DNA from: Sparassis latifolia
Taxonomy: Eukaryota > Basidiomycota > Agaricomycetes > Polyporales > Sparassidaceae
Assembly (NCBI GenBank): GCA_018466975.1
Contig: CM031561.1
Coordinates: 2,294,001 to 2,358,000 of the forward strand
Direction: 5' to 3'
Length of the DNA stretch: 64,000 bases
The notes beneath the pieces were generated by a model that worked only from the letters and a program-made list of their open reading frames with translations, made no database searches and was not told the DNA's origin. Positions within the stretch are counted from its first letter, which is position 1, and every line of letters starts with the position of its first letter. Below are positions 1-13,351 of this stretch, in pieces. The position numbers and the translations under genes were made by a program.

Positions 1-509
1 GAGTTGTAGAGCTCAGAGGCGGGCGGGGCACGAGGAGGAGAGGGGGAGCGCAGGAGATGGTGGTGGTTATGAAGCAAGGGGGGGAGCGAGAGTTGAAGTT
101 GGGAAGAGACGTCGGCGGACGGTCTGGCGGTAGACGGGGAGGCCGAGTACGCGGCCGGCTTGGTGGACCAAGTGTCACTGGGACCGACGCCGATTCCCTG
201 CGAGCCGTGGAAGATGCCCGGAGCGACAAAGGACGGGAAGCCGGAGCCACGGAGCGTGCTCGACGCCAGCGGACGGCGATCGGCCGTGGCTGCAGCCAGC
301 GACGGCGCACCGCTGCTGTAGACGTTCCCCGCAGACGGTCCAAAATCTCGCGCTGATCCATCTCGAGAGAATTCCCGGATGTGGCTCCCAAAATCTCTGG
401 AACCATGCCCATTCTCTCGCCCATTAATCCGCCCATTTTCGCCCTGCGGTCGCCCATCGTACGGGGGACCATGGTCGTATTCGCGCGTGTGCGGTTCGGG
501 TCGTGACAT
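1..509 (-). CDS. Partial Ser/Pro/Gly-rich protein running off the left edge
   Basis: An open frame starts at an ATG at 509 and reads without a stop to base 1, giving at least 169 residues; the 3' end lies outside the window. The N-terminus begins MSRPEPHTREYDHGPPYDG and is rich in Gly, Arg and Asn, with a repeated Ser-Arg-Asp-Phe-type motif near residues 38-56 (GSRDFG, EFSRDGSARDFG). It continues into Ser/Ala/Pro-rich sequence with a His run (HNHHH) and Pro-rich blocks, typical of disordered regulatory proteins. No domain is visible. The plus-strand frame at 57-356 is its antisense shadow, being Arg/Gly-rich as expected from the complement. An intron before base 1 cannot be excluded, and the ATG is simply the first in frame. 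Confidence 0.45.
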   Translation of the reverse strand, partial: MSRPEPHTREYDHGPPYDGRPQGENGRINGRENGHGSRDFGSHIREFSRDGSARDFGPSAGNVYSSGAPSLAAATADRRPLASSTLRGSGFPSFVAPGIFHGSQGIGVGPSDTWSTKPAAYSASPSTARPSADVSSQLQLSLPPLLHNHHHLLRSPSPPRAPPASELYN

Positions 510-2846
510 GGCGGATGCCGGATGTGAAGATCGGAAGGACGTCGAAGACGGTTGACAGGAGTTTTTTTCTAGTATTCCTGCTCTTTAACGGAGTCAAGGT
601 AGATGGACGAGAAGATGCGACAGCGAGATGAGTTAAATGACGAAATGCAGAGAGGGAAAAAAAGCAGAAAAGAGCTATGCGCAAACGACGAGTTGGCGAC
701 AAACGGGAAAGCGATTCAGAAAGAGAAAGGAGGTGATTTTAACACGTATTCGACAGCGATGCAGAACGACAACAAGGGCCCGCGGCGTGGTTGTATACCA
801 GATCTCCAGGGACCTCGATAGATGGAAGGAGGTGGCAAGGCAGAGTTCATCTGCGGAGTGCGGAATTGCCGCTGGCGGAGTTACCTGTTCGTCAATAAAC
901 AACAAATCAGACCCCCATCCAAACTCCTCCTTCTTCCACCAACACGAGGTTACCCGATAGCGAGGTGGGCACGCTGCTGGTTCGTCAAAGAGCCTCGGCG
1001 ATCACGCCTATTGTCCCTAGGCATCACGATGCGCGCTAGCTATTTCCGGTTGGCCCATTGTTGCACTTTTTTGTCCACTTTGGACCGTACTTAGTGTCCC
1101 TTGGTTACAAGCAACGAGGAACATCCACCGTTTGTTCTCCGCAATGTTTTCGTGGTCGACCGACAAAACACTACAGCGCCTGTCAAGCTGTCAGTCGAGA
1201 CCACAACTTCCTGATCGATCAAGCGTAGACGCAGAGAGGTGAGCCACATGTTCCCAGACTGAAGTCACCAAAGCTCGACTTTGCTCAGCTCCTTCCATTC
1301 ATTCGTGCTACCTTTATTTGGCTTATCTCGAGACCACCCTCTCAATCTATTGTGGGTCCCCGTCGATCCTTTCTATGTGGCTGTGCGCATCTCATTGTTT
1401 CCAGTGATTGTCTTTTATCCCGTGTTCTTCCAAGATATGATTCCACCTTCCATCGAGATGTCTTTAGCCAATCCGCCACATCTCATGAGCGATCCCCTCG
1501 CTTCATGGTTAGTCTATGTAACTCTTTGGTCCCAGTGGGGTGCTTTGCTAATCGATTTGCTGCGAATCCCAGTCTCTCATCTTCAGCATACTGATGTGTC
1601 GGAGTTGGCGCAGCTAATATTTCTTACCTCTCCCAGAATTTGTCAGTTCATCGTTTCCCATTACAGCGCCATCGTAGCCATGTAACGTTTCCCGGAATAT
1701 CCTTTGTGCACACCACCATCTAATCAATCATGTCGAAAATATGGCGCTACAGTGATTAGACACGGACTCGATGTGAGCTGCCTTCCACTTTCGTTGTAAA
1801 CGCCCTCTCCAAACTCCCTGGGTGGAGTATTCACTGATTAATATTGCCTTTTAAAGCAGTCAGCTACATGTCAATTAGATAGGCCACTCCAACCGCGTCG
1901 TATCACTGTACCAGGTCCCAAAGAAGCCGCGTTGTCAAAGTAAGAACATTTTGTGCATTTTGGCCGAATACGCATTAATGACGTGGTACGTGGTTTGCTG
2001 CTTTGTTGAGATGCCGCCGGGATGGGAAGTACACATCTCTCCAACGGCGCTATCGTCTTGTTGTCCCCCGCACCACTAACTATGACGTGGGTAATGATGC
2101 AGATCTCATCTAGTGGTCTGTTACGGCAACCCGATCCCGGAATACAAAAAGCGCGCAAAGATGGGATCCTCGTGAGTAAGATACTATGAGTATGTTTTAA
2201 CACTTCCGCAGAAGCTCCGTACACATGGGTGTCCATTACTCATCGATGCTCGTTCACGCGGACACCTACACTGGCAGGAAGCGCTTTATCTGGCGGGCCC
2301 CGCTTTTAAGCTTTATCCAAGCACGCAAAAATGACTGCGTACGTCTACATGATACAAGTTTCAGGTCATCAAAGGTGAGGCTCCATATATCTGGAGCTAC
2401 TTACGTTTCACGCTTCGGCCATGCATTGGAACAGTGGGAGTCACTGAAACATACATCTCTCATACATATGATCATCGTGTATCAGCCTGGGCTTGTCAGC
2501 AGCACGGCGGGTTACTGTTAGAAATTGAGATAGCATCCTTCAGGAGGTAGTGAAATTTCAGAAATATTATGCCCAAGCTATCAGAGCCTTGGAGCTTTCA
2601 ATGCTCAAGCGCTCACTTCAGAGAGCGGGAAGTGTCATTTTTACGTAATCACTAATGCGCGCCTGTCCCGCGCGCCCCGCCGTGTACAAGCTGCCAGAGC
2701 CGACGACGAGCACTTCCCTTTGTCTCGTCCACCGCTCTGCCGTTTTCTCCTCTCACCTCCACCTCCTCCAATAATCTGTCCTGGCCGGCATTCCGTCTTA
2801 CCCAGGCCCTTCGGACCTTTCTTTATTGACTCGCAGCGCGCAAGCC
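510..2846. other. Intergenic region, no gene recognised
   Basis: About 2.3 kb between the divergent left-edge frame and the RasGAP gene. Several frames of 70-134 codons occur (for example 1281-1685, hydrophobic), but none shows a recognisable domain, a consistent intron pattern or a good start. It should hold the promoters of both flanking genes. I see no repeat structure. Confidence 0.5.
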
Positions 2847-5800
2847 ATGCCTCCACGGCGCGCTTCTGCCGCCCATAACGTCGCGTCCTCCTCCACGCGG
2901 GCCCATAGAAGCAATGGGTCGAATCACAGCATCTCTGGGCAGTCTCCTGTCGTGCAGTCGCAGAATCTTCCTTACAGCTCCAACTCAATACCTGCGACAC
3001 CTCAACAAAAAGTAGTATATGTTCTCGTGAACAGACTGAAAAACAAGGTGAGTGACTATGTCCCGCTCACCCGTTGTATCTACGGGGAGGATGCACGCGT
3101 GACGAGACGGCATGTGCTGACAATGAGGACTTCTAGCTCCCATGTAATTCGGGTATTACCTTGACTGAGCTGGAGACGGATGAGGCAACGCAAGAAGTGG
3201 TCGAATCTCTCGTGGAATTGTCGCGGGAGTCACTGGATATTATAGCGTGGGCGCTGAGTGAGTTGCTGGAGAAATTGGCCAAGGTAGATCAAATGAACTC
3301 GCACCGAAACGAACCAACTGAACTATTTCTTGCAGCAAATTGACCCCGACAACTTCAGAAATCTCGATGTTCTACAATCACAACTCTTTGTACTGAAGGT
3401 TCTCTCCATTGCAATGGCGTCGCGTTGGAACCGCCGTCCAGAGGCGAATAGGCCGGACTCTCGAAATAGCCAGCAACCGAGCCTCGCCACCTCCAGGACC
3501 TGTGTCCCAGATTCTCCCGTTCAGGCCAGAAGTCGCGATAAGGAGTCGTATGATCATCTGTCATCTCTGCGGGTGGAACCTCCTCCCCTGGATGACAACT
3601 GTGCCAAGTATGTCTTGAGCGTGATGGTACTTTTCCTCCGACAAACCGCTCCTCCGAAATACCGTCTAATGTCTTCTGCGAGTTTGAATTTTGTCGCGTC
3701 GTACCACGACTTTGAGTCCATCGAGCTTCCGGAAGTGGAGCCGTCCACAGACGTCTTCGCCAACAGCGCCAGTACGCCTCCCAGCATCTCGCCGTTCCCT
3801 AGAAGCATGATACGCGCAAAGCATTCGTCCTCAACAACTCTCAATTCTCCACCCAGCACAATTTCGTCTGCTTACATCTCGAAGCATTCGCTCGTCTACG
3901 AGACAACGTCTCTTGTTACCTCCAAAGCGATGGGCTCCTTGAATGCCCTCATCACCAGATTCGTCGGTCGTGTCGTATATCACTTGTCGGCTTCGAATTG
4001 GCCGATTGTCCTGACGCGCATCCGGAACAAGATCCATTCCCTCGCGAATACAACAGAAATTGATCCAGACGTCATTGACTTGCAGTTGATGACCCACAGT
4101 GCGCTGGATAAAGTGCGGTTGACGCAGGCCCTGTACGGTGCGTTTTCTCTTCACTGAACGACTGCTCCAATTTGACTTTTGTGCAGAATTGTCGTCGCTC
4201 CTGGTGAACATGAAGCGAGAGGCGCAGATGGCGATCGCGATACCGCTGCGAGGTGCGATCTGGAACTGGATCGAACTATTTCCGGAAGAGTTCAATGAGA
4301 CTATTTGCCGCCACCGTCGGCTCGATGGTGGTCCTGAGCGCGTCTTCGACATTTTGTACGAGACCTGGGATGTGGTCAAGGATAAGATGAACCAGAATAT
4401 CTGTCCGACCCTCACGGCACTTATGTGTATCAGCAACGACAGAGTGAGGGTCGACTACACCACAAATTCAGTGGGCATGCCTCTGTCTTCAATGTACAAT
4501 CGTAAGGTAAGTTCAGTTACTGTCTTCGTGAATGGTAAATAACCATGTGCACGCTGCAGGACAAAAACTTTGTCGACGTGATGATTAGGAACCTGCTGGT
4601 CGAGACGAAAATTTCAGATGTGGCTCTAATCTGCGTCTTGGACATTTGCAGAGCCGCTTCTCGACTCAATCCCGAGGATGGGAGCGAGACGCCGTTGTTC
4701 TCGATGGCGTCTGATATTGCCCATCATCTTAAGGTGCCTCCTTTCTGATGACTAACGTCACGATCGCTGACAATTCGTTACTCTTCTCTCTAGGGACAAC
4801 TTCTCCAATGGGGCAGTCAGAAACCATTCTGGGAGGATCCGGATGAGATAGATGTTGCTCTTATCAGTGACATTCTTGTGACAATCTACCGCTTCCTGCC
4901 TCTTGAAGATACGCTACCTATCTTTGGGCTTTGTCTCGAGCCTGAACGCGCATATGCGGTGAAGATTTCCGTTGTGAAAGCATGCACGACTCTTGTTATC
5001 GAGGTTCGTGACCCGCTGTCGGATATCATCTAAACCGAGCATAATATGTCATAACTAGGCTTCTCGCATCCCGTGGCAGAAGCCTCTTGATCAATTGAAG
5101 GCTGTGGTAATCCCACGTCTGCCTATTATCTACAAGGTAGCATAGTCTTAGCTCTCGTTACCGTGCATACTCAGTTTGCATGTCTGCCAGGTTTGCGCGA
5201 GTCGTCGCAGCGAAACTGACCCGCAGGGGAACATGAAGAAGATTGCTGTACGGCCGAAAGCCAAGAGATATACCTCTGAGACTCTGCCCGACCGAGAGTT
5301 GATAGTGTTCTCAATCTTGGCCTTGTATCGGACAGACCCTATGTTCTGGATAGAGTCCCTTACTATGGATCAGGAGCCGCATTGGATTCCAGAGGGATTG
5401 GACTTGTGGAGGACACCCCGCGACCTTACCCACAAGCTGTGCATGGCGCGGACATTCCGCCGTTTAGTTGATGCAGTTGTCAACATAACTCCGGAAAATG
5501 TCTACTTTGAAGTTGCTAGTGCTTGGTTGAAATCCACGGCGTATGTGCCTTTCCATTCGAACATTTCCGCTGACTTCAAGATCATTGTAGACCCGCCGTT
5601 CTTGCGGCTTTGGGCATGAACCTGATTGACACGCGCACGGATCTTCAGTCGCAGCGCATGTTCATCAGCATGGCGTACGAGATTATGTATCGCTTCAGTT
5701 CGAGCACTAAAGTACGTGCCTTCTTTGCGGTAACTAATCGCTCAACCTGACAGACGTTGCAGGAGCATATCGAACCCATTCAGATGTGCGCTGATCGTGT

Positions 5801-8800
5801 ACCAGCCTTTGCGATAGCGGAGATAGCTTTCCTAGTCTCATTGACCTCCGCAGACAGCTATGTCACATTGACAGCAGCTCACTGCCTTCGTCTACTTGCG
5901 CGGGCCGAGACAATGCCTAAGGCTCCAGCACCTGCTGCAGAGAACGAGGAGGAGAGGGTAAAGCGTTACACGCTCTACGAGCAGTTAGGTGATCCTTCGG
6001 TTATTGCTGTCGGTACGTCGTCATTCTACAACGGCATGAGATTCAGGGCTGAGCAGATAAACAGGGCGAATCGGACATCAGAAGCGCGTTAGGAAGATCA
6101 TGCGTTCGATGACATTTTCTTCTGCGATCAATACGGCTGTGTGGGAGGAGTGCTTCTGGCGCTGGCATGCACTTCATGATCTTGTTCAACGGACAACACG
6201 AGAACTAGAAGGATGTGATCCCAATATGAGACCCATTGGAGACAATTCGCTCACACTGGAGGTAAGACCGAGAAACTTTGATCCACGAGACTCAAGTTTA
6301 CCCCGGTCGCAGGAATGCCAGGCTCAATGGCAAAATCTCACTCTTTTTATGACAGCATTCGGATCAGCGTGTATACGCGACGGCCATGATCCATCGGCCT
6401 TGACTACGACGATTCCTTCCTACTACCTTCCAGACCAGATGCGAGTACTGCGGGATCCTGCGGACTTGCTCTCATCCTTCTTAACAGTGCTTATCGACCT
6501 GTTGATTTCAGATACTGTACAACATCGGGAAGTTGCAAGAGAAGCCCTGAGCACCGAGGTGCATCCGCGGTTGTACACAAGGGTTTTCAAGGAGTTGGAT
6601 AGGTCCGCAACCACATATCCATGGCACTCTTAAATACCGCTCACTTCGAGCATTGCAGTGTACTTCGCCAAATCAGCGGTGAGAAGTTGCATTGGGAATC
6701 TCTTGCAGTTTTCCTTGACCAAGTAAGCTTGAGCCACCTTTATTGTCTAAAATCAGCGAAGTCTAACCTATATCTAAGTTTACTGCGATCCTGAGAGTAC
6801 TGGTCGAAAACGTTCAGAACGTAGAAGAGATGCGAGGCATTGACATCGGGTCTACGCTGTTGATTCTTGCTGGCTTCATCACGCGCCTGCACGATCCGTC
6901 ATCGTCTCGCATCAAGATCAAGTACTGTGGTCTATGCGAAAGTGTCTTCAAGCAAGCGGAAACTATCATTATTCGCAAAGACACCGACACGCGCCAAAAT
7001 GTAGTTGATATTGTTATCGACTGGATCCAGGATCCGTCGTTGGTAAGCTTGTCGTGTGTGACTGGGCATGACAATCGCTGAGTGGGTGTCGACCAGATCG
7101 AAGCTCCAGACCTTGCAGCGACGCAACGCGAACTCAATATGACCGCTTTCAAGACGGTTGTGAACCTACTCGACTGTCTGCAACTTCAAGCTCCTCCAGG
7201 CACCAGTGGAGAAGAGGCTACACATGTCATTTCGCGACTTTTTATTCGCTACCTGAACTTCCTGCTGAAGGTTGTGGAGAGCAGCCGCACTAACTACATT
7301 GTGAGAACGCGTCGATTTCTTCACGCTCCCCAATGGATTTGATCCATCGAATTTAGGTCGGTGACGATGGTTTGTCTGACAAAGCATCGTCGCTCTCGCA
7401 AGTGGGTTCCATTTTGGTCGGTTTCGTATATCACAGCGACTTAACCACCTCTAGATGCGAGCCACTCAGCAGGAGGATCAACTACGCGATCTTGTGTTGA
7501 CCGGAATCACCTCTCTGATCAGCGCCAATACGGAGTGTGGAGTGAAGCATTTTCTACCTCTAGCATATGACAAGGACAACGCCAAGCGGGTGTTATTTGC
7601 GAACGTGTTCACACGCGTTTTAGGTCAAGGCATCGAGCTCTCTGCGGAGAACACTCAGCCTGTGGTCAACCGACAAAGTCGCTTGTGCGAGGTAGGTCCC
7701 TGCGGTCCAAGAATATTGAGTTATTTCTAACGTTCGACCAATACAGCTAATAAAGGGGCCTGACGTGAGTTTTGACGCTTCTGTTTCACATCTCCATCCC
7801 ATGTTGATGTCCTATAGATGATTCTCGCCCTCGCTATCTGCCAAATCTGTCCCTCCGGGGAGGTAGATAACTTGATCTCTGTCCTGCTGAATCTCTTTGA
7901 TACGAGGTCCTCGCTGATGACCCTTATGAAGATGATGATTGACTTGGAGGTAGCAAATACAGGTGGGTCATCATGTTCTTCGTCTCGCAGGCTGCCTTTG
8001 AGGGGCGACTTTTCATCAGACAGCGATACTGCATTATTCCGTGGCAACTCTACCTGCACCCGTTTTCTGTCGGCTTTTGCCAGCATCTATGGCTACAACT
8101 ACTTGAGGAGCATTGTCATGCCGCTTCTGAAAACGATGTCTTCTTTGCCAGCAGGACATGGTTACGATCTTGATCCGCTTAAAGTCGGAGAACAGGCTGC
8201 GGTGCAGAATTCGGAGAATGTTAAGCTCGTAGTCACCTCTTTCCTTCAGATCATCTCGTCTTCAGTCCCTACTATCCCCTCGTAAGTCATCCGTGCGCAG
8301 GCGTTGAATGTTGCCAATTCATCATATCCATCTGTCAGGATGTTTCGCGAGATATGCGCCCACATTGCCAAAGCCGTGTACGTGACTCTGACTCTCGCGT
8401 GGTCGCTGGTCTTATTGTATCACGTTTAGCCAGGAGGTGTGGCCGGAAGCTAAGTTTGCTGCGATAGGCTCGTTTATGTTTCTACGGTAAGCCTGTGAAT
8501 ATCTCACCTGGTTTATCTGACAGTGGGTTCAGGTTCATCTCCCCTGCCATTGTCTCCCCCGAGACGGTGGACATTGAAGTTCCGAAGGAGAACAAAGTCA
8601 TCCGCCGTGGCCTGATGATTATTGCGAAGGTCATGCAGAGTCTTGCGAACAACATTTTCTTTGGGAAGGAACCACACATGATCTCTTTGAACAAGTTCTT
8701 GGAGGACAATATCATGAATGTGACCCGTTTCCTGAGCGAAGTGAGGGTCAGTCTTTGACAAATCCGTTGTCGTACCTAAGTCGATACTGATTCGCGATGA

Positions 8801-11800
8801 AGATCTACAATCCAACCCCTCCCGATGAGGAGTCTGATGAATGGTTGAACACGACTTATGATGATACTGATACAATAGTGCTGCACCGTATCCTCGAGAA
8901 ACATGCTGACAAAGTCGGTAAAGAGTTATTAAGCCTGTCGAAGCCACCTCCTGACCAACAGCTTACTCCCGAGGGAGAAGCATCCACTGCCAATGGGAAG
9001 CGCTTGTGGGATGCTCTCTGTGCAGCGCTGCTCGAGCTAGGACAGCCGTTAGAGAGTCCGCAGGTTACTGAATCGACTAGCCATGCGCATCGGGAGTACC
9101 TTGACTTGATGTCGAGGTATGACTACAAAGACACCACGTCAGTGCAGGATCTATTTGTCAAGGCACTCACACCTCAGGTCAGAAATTGGACACCTTTATG
9201 TGATTGTTGTTGATCCCTTGTTTCACCAGGATACCGCTGTATTTGTTCTTTCTGTGTCAAAGATTGACGTGGAAGTGCTAGACATTGAGTTATTGCTGTA
9301 CCATATCTTTAAGGTGAGAATCCAGCAGCGCCGTAATCAGTCCTTACCTGAACCTTCATCATAGAGTCTCACTTCGCCTCTAAACGATATACGGGACTTT
9401 GACATAGTGTTCGACTTCACATGTTTCACCGCTGCTTCTCAGATACCGGCTCAATGGTTGAAGTTCGCACATGAGGTCATACCGGCCGATATTCGGAAAC
9501 GCTTCAAAACATCTCACATTTTAGCTCCGAATACTCTGGCCTTGAAATACCTCAGAAGATTGTACAATCTTGCGTCGGGTACGCTCCTTGAGTCGTGGAT
9601 TCTCCATCTTCTCTACTGATCGGATTTGGTCATGCTCTTGCAGGCGCACCGTTGTCCAAGGAGTATTCAACCCATTGCTCATTGGAGGAACTCCTGCAGA
9701 AATATCCTCCAGGCACTTACATGTCTTCATTGTCGTATGCTGGTATGTGGGTAAATCCTGTATGCTGTGTCTTAAAGTCAACCATGAGGCAGGGGATTTG
9801 GAACAGGAGCATCGAACACCCTTCACGGAGGTGACAATGCGACATACACATCCCATGCGTGTGCCAGTCACACTAATAGTCGCCACAAACCACTTGCGAG
9901 TCACCACAGTGAGCAGTTGAAGTTCTTCATCTTTTGCAAGCATATGGCTAAGATACGCAATAGATGAAGGCTCAACCGATCTGCAACTCGTTGGCGTGTA
10001 AAGCGACGGAGATAGTACCGCTATCGGATATTAATGACGTCTATAATGTCGCAACGGGCCATGAATCCAATGAATTCATCATCCGCAGAGTTCGCCATGG
10101 GGTCACCCTCTACTTCTCCTCTCCTCTCCGTGGGGCAGTCGTCCAGGTACGTATATTTTGCTGGGTCGCTGGACCGCGCTGACAACTCGGTCACTTACAG
10201 GCCATCCGAACTGCAAAGGGTTCTGCACAGCCTCTACAATTGCCCGGTGCGGAGCGTTTCTCCAGATTATCCAATATCGTGATCACACTACTCCATATTG
10301 GCATGATGAGTATGAGCTCTGAAGACGAGGAACTTCATATGGCTGCGTATCATCTGCTTTCGGCTGTCTGCACATACCTCGATTATGAAGGAAAGCCGCT
10401 CCTGCCATCAAAGAGTAAGTGCAGATAGCAACTCCAAGTTTTTTTTACTGATGCTGCTTTGGATAGCTGTTATTGTGAACGGGCCTCCCGGTCCTTTCTT
10501 AGTGCAGCTCAATGAAGGATTAGCCGGCTTCGCCCCTCAGCTCACGCTCGACTTCATTTCCGAAACAGTCTCGGGGCTGAATAAAGCTTCGACAGTGCAA
10601 AGAGTGAACTGTTTACATTATATCAGCGCTTGGATCAGGAATATGCATTATTTTACTAATCCGGCCAGCAAATATTACGAGCAGTCTGGTGCAAAATTCC
10701 GGGACTGTGTGCGGGTTCTGATAGAGTTGACACTGGCTGAACAAGAGGTGAGTAAGTGCTTTCTGGACAGTCTCGGTAGCTGATGAATATTGTATAGCTT
10801 CATTATCTTGTTCAGAAATATATATGGCTCGAGTTTGCCAAATACGACAGCAGCGTCGTCTACCCTGTGTTAGATGAATTAATGCGTGCCGCGGTAGACG
10901 GAGGGATAGGTTCATCAAGAGGTGAAATTGTCGCGAAGACACTGGGAGCATTTCCATCCATCCATGTCCGCGCTCGGCTATCGAATCGTTTACGCAAGGC
11001 GGGTCGTGTTCTTCCTATAAACTATTCTTTCTAACCCTCCACACAAGGTTGTCGGAAAGACTTCCACAAAGCCAACGAAGAACCTGGCAGACAATGCGCA
11101 TTGGAGCGAACTTGTGTGCCTCTGTCGACTCGCTCTGGTTGTCAACTATCAGTCGAGAAATGCGGCCAGTAGTCAAGTGTTCGTTCCCGACACCCTATAT
11201 GTCTCCAGCATCATGGCCGCCACCGGATCTACCTATGTCCGCGAAACGATATATGGCGTCTTGGTCAACATGTTGAACTCCCTGTACACTGCTCGACTTA
11301 GCAATAATACTGCGAGTCCTGAGATCCAGGCCCTTCTGCACGAATGTGAACAGCCTGAGACACTACGCCTGTTCGGGCTCGTGCGGCATACTCCCTCCAG
11401 CGATCTCTATTCGATTGATCCACCGAACGAGAGGATTTTCATTGACACTCTTGAAAGCATGATGCGGTTCCTTCTACGGATCCTGGAGACAATCTCTGAC
11501 TCGAATGGTGTGTGGTATCGGTCTTTGTTCATGCCGTTGCTTACGCCTTATAAGATATATCAAATACTTGGCGTGCACGATGGATGAGTCTGGTAACATC
11601 CTCAGCATTCCAGCTCTCACCCGCCGTTCAAACCCGCGCCTTCATATCTCTCGGAGTTTTGGCCAACTCAGACGTGGACGACGATCTTCTCTACCAGATG
11701 CTTGTGGCTTTCAAGACTGCTCTGTCACAATCCAACGAGACGGACATCACCTGTGTTGTCAGCATGTTACGCTGCATTCGCAATGTTGTTCCTGCTCTAC

Positions 11801-12892
11801 CGCGTAACTCCCGGTATATCTGCCAACTCTTCTGGCTGTCAGTTTCCCTCCTGCAATCAAGTCACATAGGTCTCTACGTAGAAGCGATCCATTTACTTCG
11901 AATCACCTTGGAGGTGATGGCAGTACAAGGCGCGTTCGAAGAAAATGGAGTATCTGCCGTCCTTTTGGATGGTAGAGCACCGCTTGAGGAGATCGCATGC
12001 CAACTGGACCAGCTTCTCGGCCTCTCTTTTGAATCCAGTTTTTCGTTCTCCCTCGCATCTATCATCTTCAAGGGTATCCGCCATTCAGGATTGAAGGATG
12101 CCGCAGAAGCTGCACTGAGGAGCTTACTACGGATCACTGCAACGACTTGCGGGGAAGCAGAGCACGCCAACGATGGGCCCAATACACCTATTTGTCAGGA
12201 GGTTCTCGGCTACTTCCTGGCCCTGATACCAATATCCACAACGAAGACGAGCTTCAGACAGCTTGTTGATGATTCCAACTTGGATTTGTCTTGGGTTTCG
12301 GAGGAACCCTCCCCATCTCTCAATGAGGAAGAAGAGCCCTTTGTCAAAATTCCGTTCGAAATGCTCGGCTTGATGGACAGCAATACAGCGCTGTTCGTGA
12401 CATCATTCGTAGGCGCGGTGCTTACCACCGCCCAAGGAGACGACGTGGAATCGCAGATTCTGTACAACCTGTTGTCCGATGTCGGAGACGCCTTCCCGAA
12501 CATTGCGTCGTTAACGTGGGGCTCTTTCACCTCCAAATTCTGAACATAATTCTGACCTTCCTCGCAGATACGATAGCCTACAGGACAAGATCAAGGATGC
12601 ATTTGCGAATTCCTCTAGCCCCGCGATTTTAAGCTCAGTCTCCAATTTCTTCCAAGTGGCCATGCAGGACACGGAGAAGGGAACACTTGTGCGAGGGTCC
12701 GGATCTGCGTCGACTCTCAGTACTGTCGATGAAAGTACTGTCCACGGCCCTGGTCGGGGTCACCTGTACGCCTTGGAGGAGCTCAATATGCAGGGGCTGG
12801 CCAACAGTTTCCAATTCTTGCCTCCCAACCGCGGACACGCTACGAAGATGATCAACTGGATATCGGAGCTCGTGGTGAAGATTATTGAATGA
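2847..12892 (+). CDS. Neurofibromin/Ira-type Ras GTPase-activating protein
   Basis: Large multi-exon gene, roughly 2,700-2,800 residues after removal of about 30 short introns, close to human NF1 and yeast Ira size. Start ATG at 2847 (MPPRRASAAHN) is followed by a Ser-rich N-terminus; the stop is at 12890-12892. Long helical-repeat sequence leads to the RasGAP domain. The arginine-finger motif LFRGNS is at about 8034-8051 (Arg codon 8040-8042), and FLRFISPAIVSPE is split by an intron at about 8487-8570, followed by FGKEPHM and LNKF. A Sec14/CRAL-TRIO-like segment (about 9230-9750) and a PH-like part (about 9780-10150) follow, as in neurofibromin. The C-terminal helical region runs to the end; one intron (GTTAACG... 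to ...CTCGCAG, ending near 12567) bridges an apparent stop at 12541. The family stimulates GTP hydrolysis by Ras and so restrains Ras-cAMP/MAPK signalling. No break was found, but exon edges were not all checked. Confidence 0.9.
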
Positions 12893-13351
12893 TGACTGTC
12901 TTTTTAGTTACTCTACCCGCCTCGATCACTTTTGGCATACCCGTATCTACCCTAAGTTATTCCAATTCGTCGCCTTCAATTTCCATTAGTGTATGGTAGC
13001 TTACTGCATATCGGATTCGCACTCACTCTGTACACTCTCGTACCCTTCTTGAGTTATGAACTTTCATGCTGGTGCGCTACTTGCGCCCCTCGTCGAGTCG
13101 CTGGATTACGTCCTGTTTGGTAACGCTCAGGTAGCGGAAAGAAAACCCTGTGACTGGCAAGCCACGCTGGTATCGCCCTAATGGTATATACATTGGTGTC
13201 ACCAGTGATAGTCCTGGACTGGTATCTATAAGTGGTACTGTAGGGTAGAGGTACGAGACTTGTATGCTATAATTTACATGCGGCACCTAACAGTAAGCAA
13301 GTACAATGTAACAATAGATGTTCTCTAAGATCAGACCATAAGTGAGTGTCA
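12893..13351. other. Intergenic spacer between convergent genes
   Basis: About 460 bases between the stop codons of the RasGAP gene (plus) and the coiled-coil gene (minus). It should hold both 3' ends. No ORF of interest and no repeat is seen. Confidence 0.5.

Noticed and set aside
1281..1685. 134-codon hydrophobic plus-strand frame
   Set aside because: No family features or good start context; T-rich DNA gives hydrophobic frames by chance.
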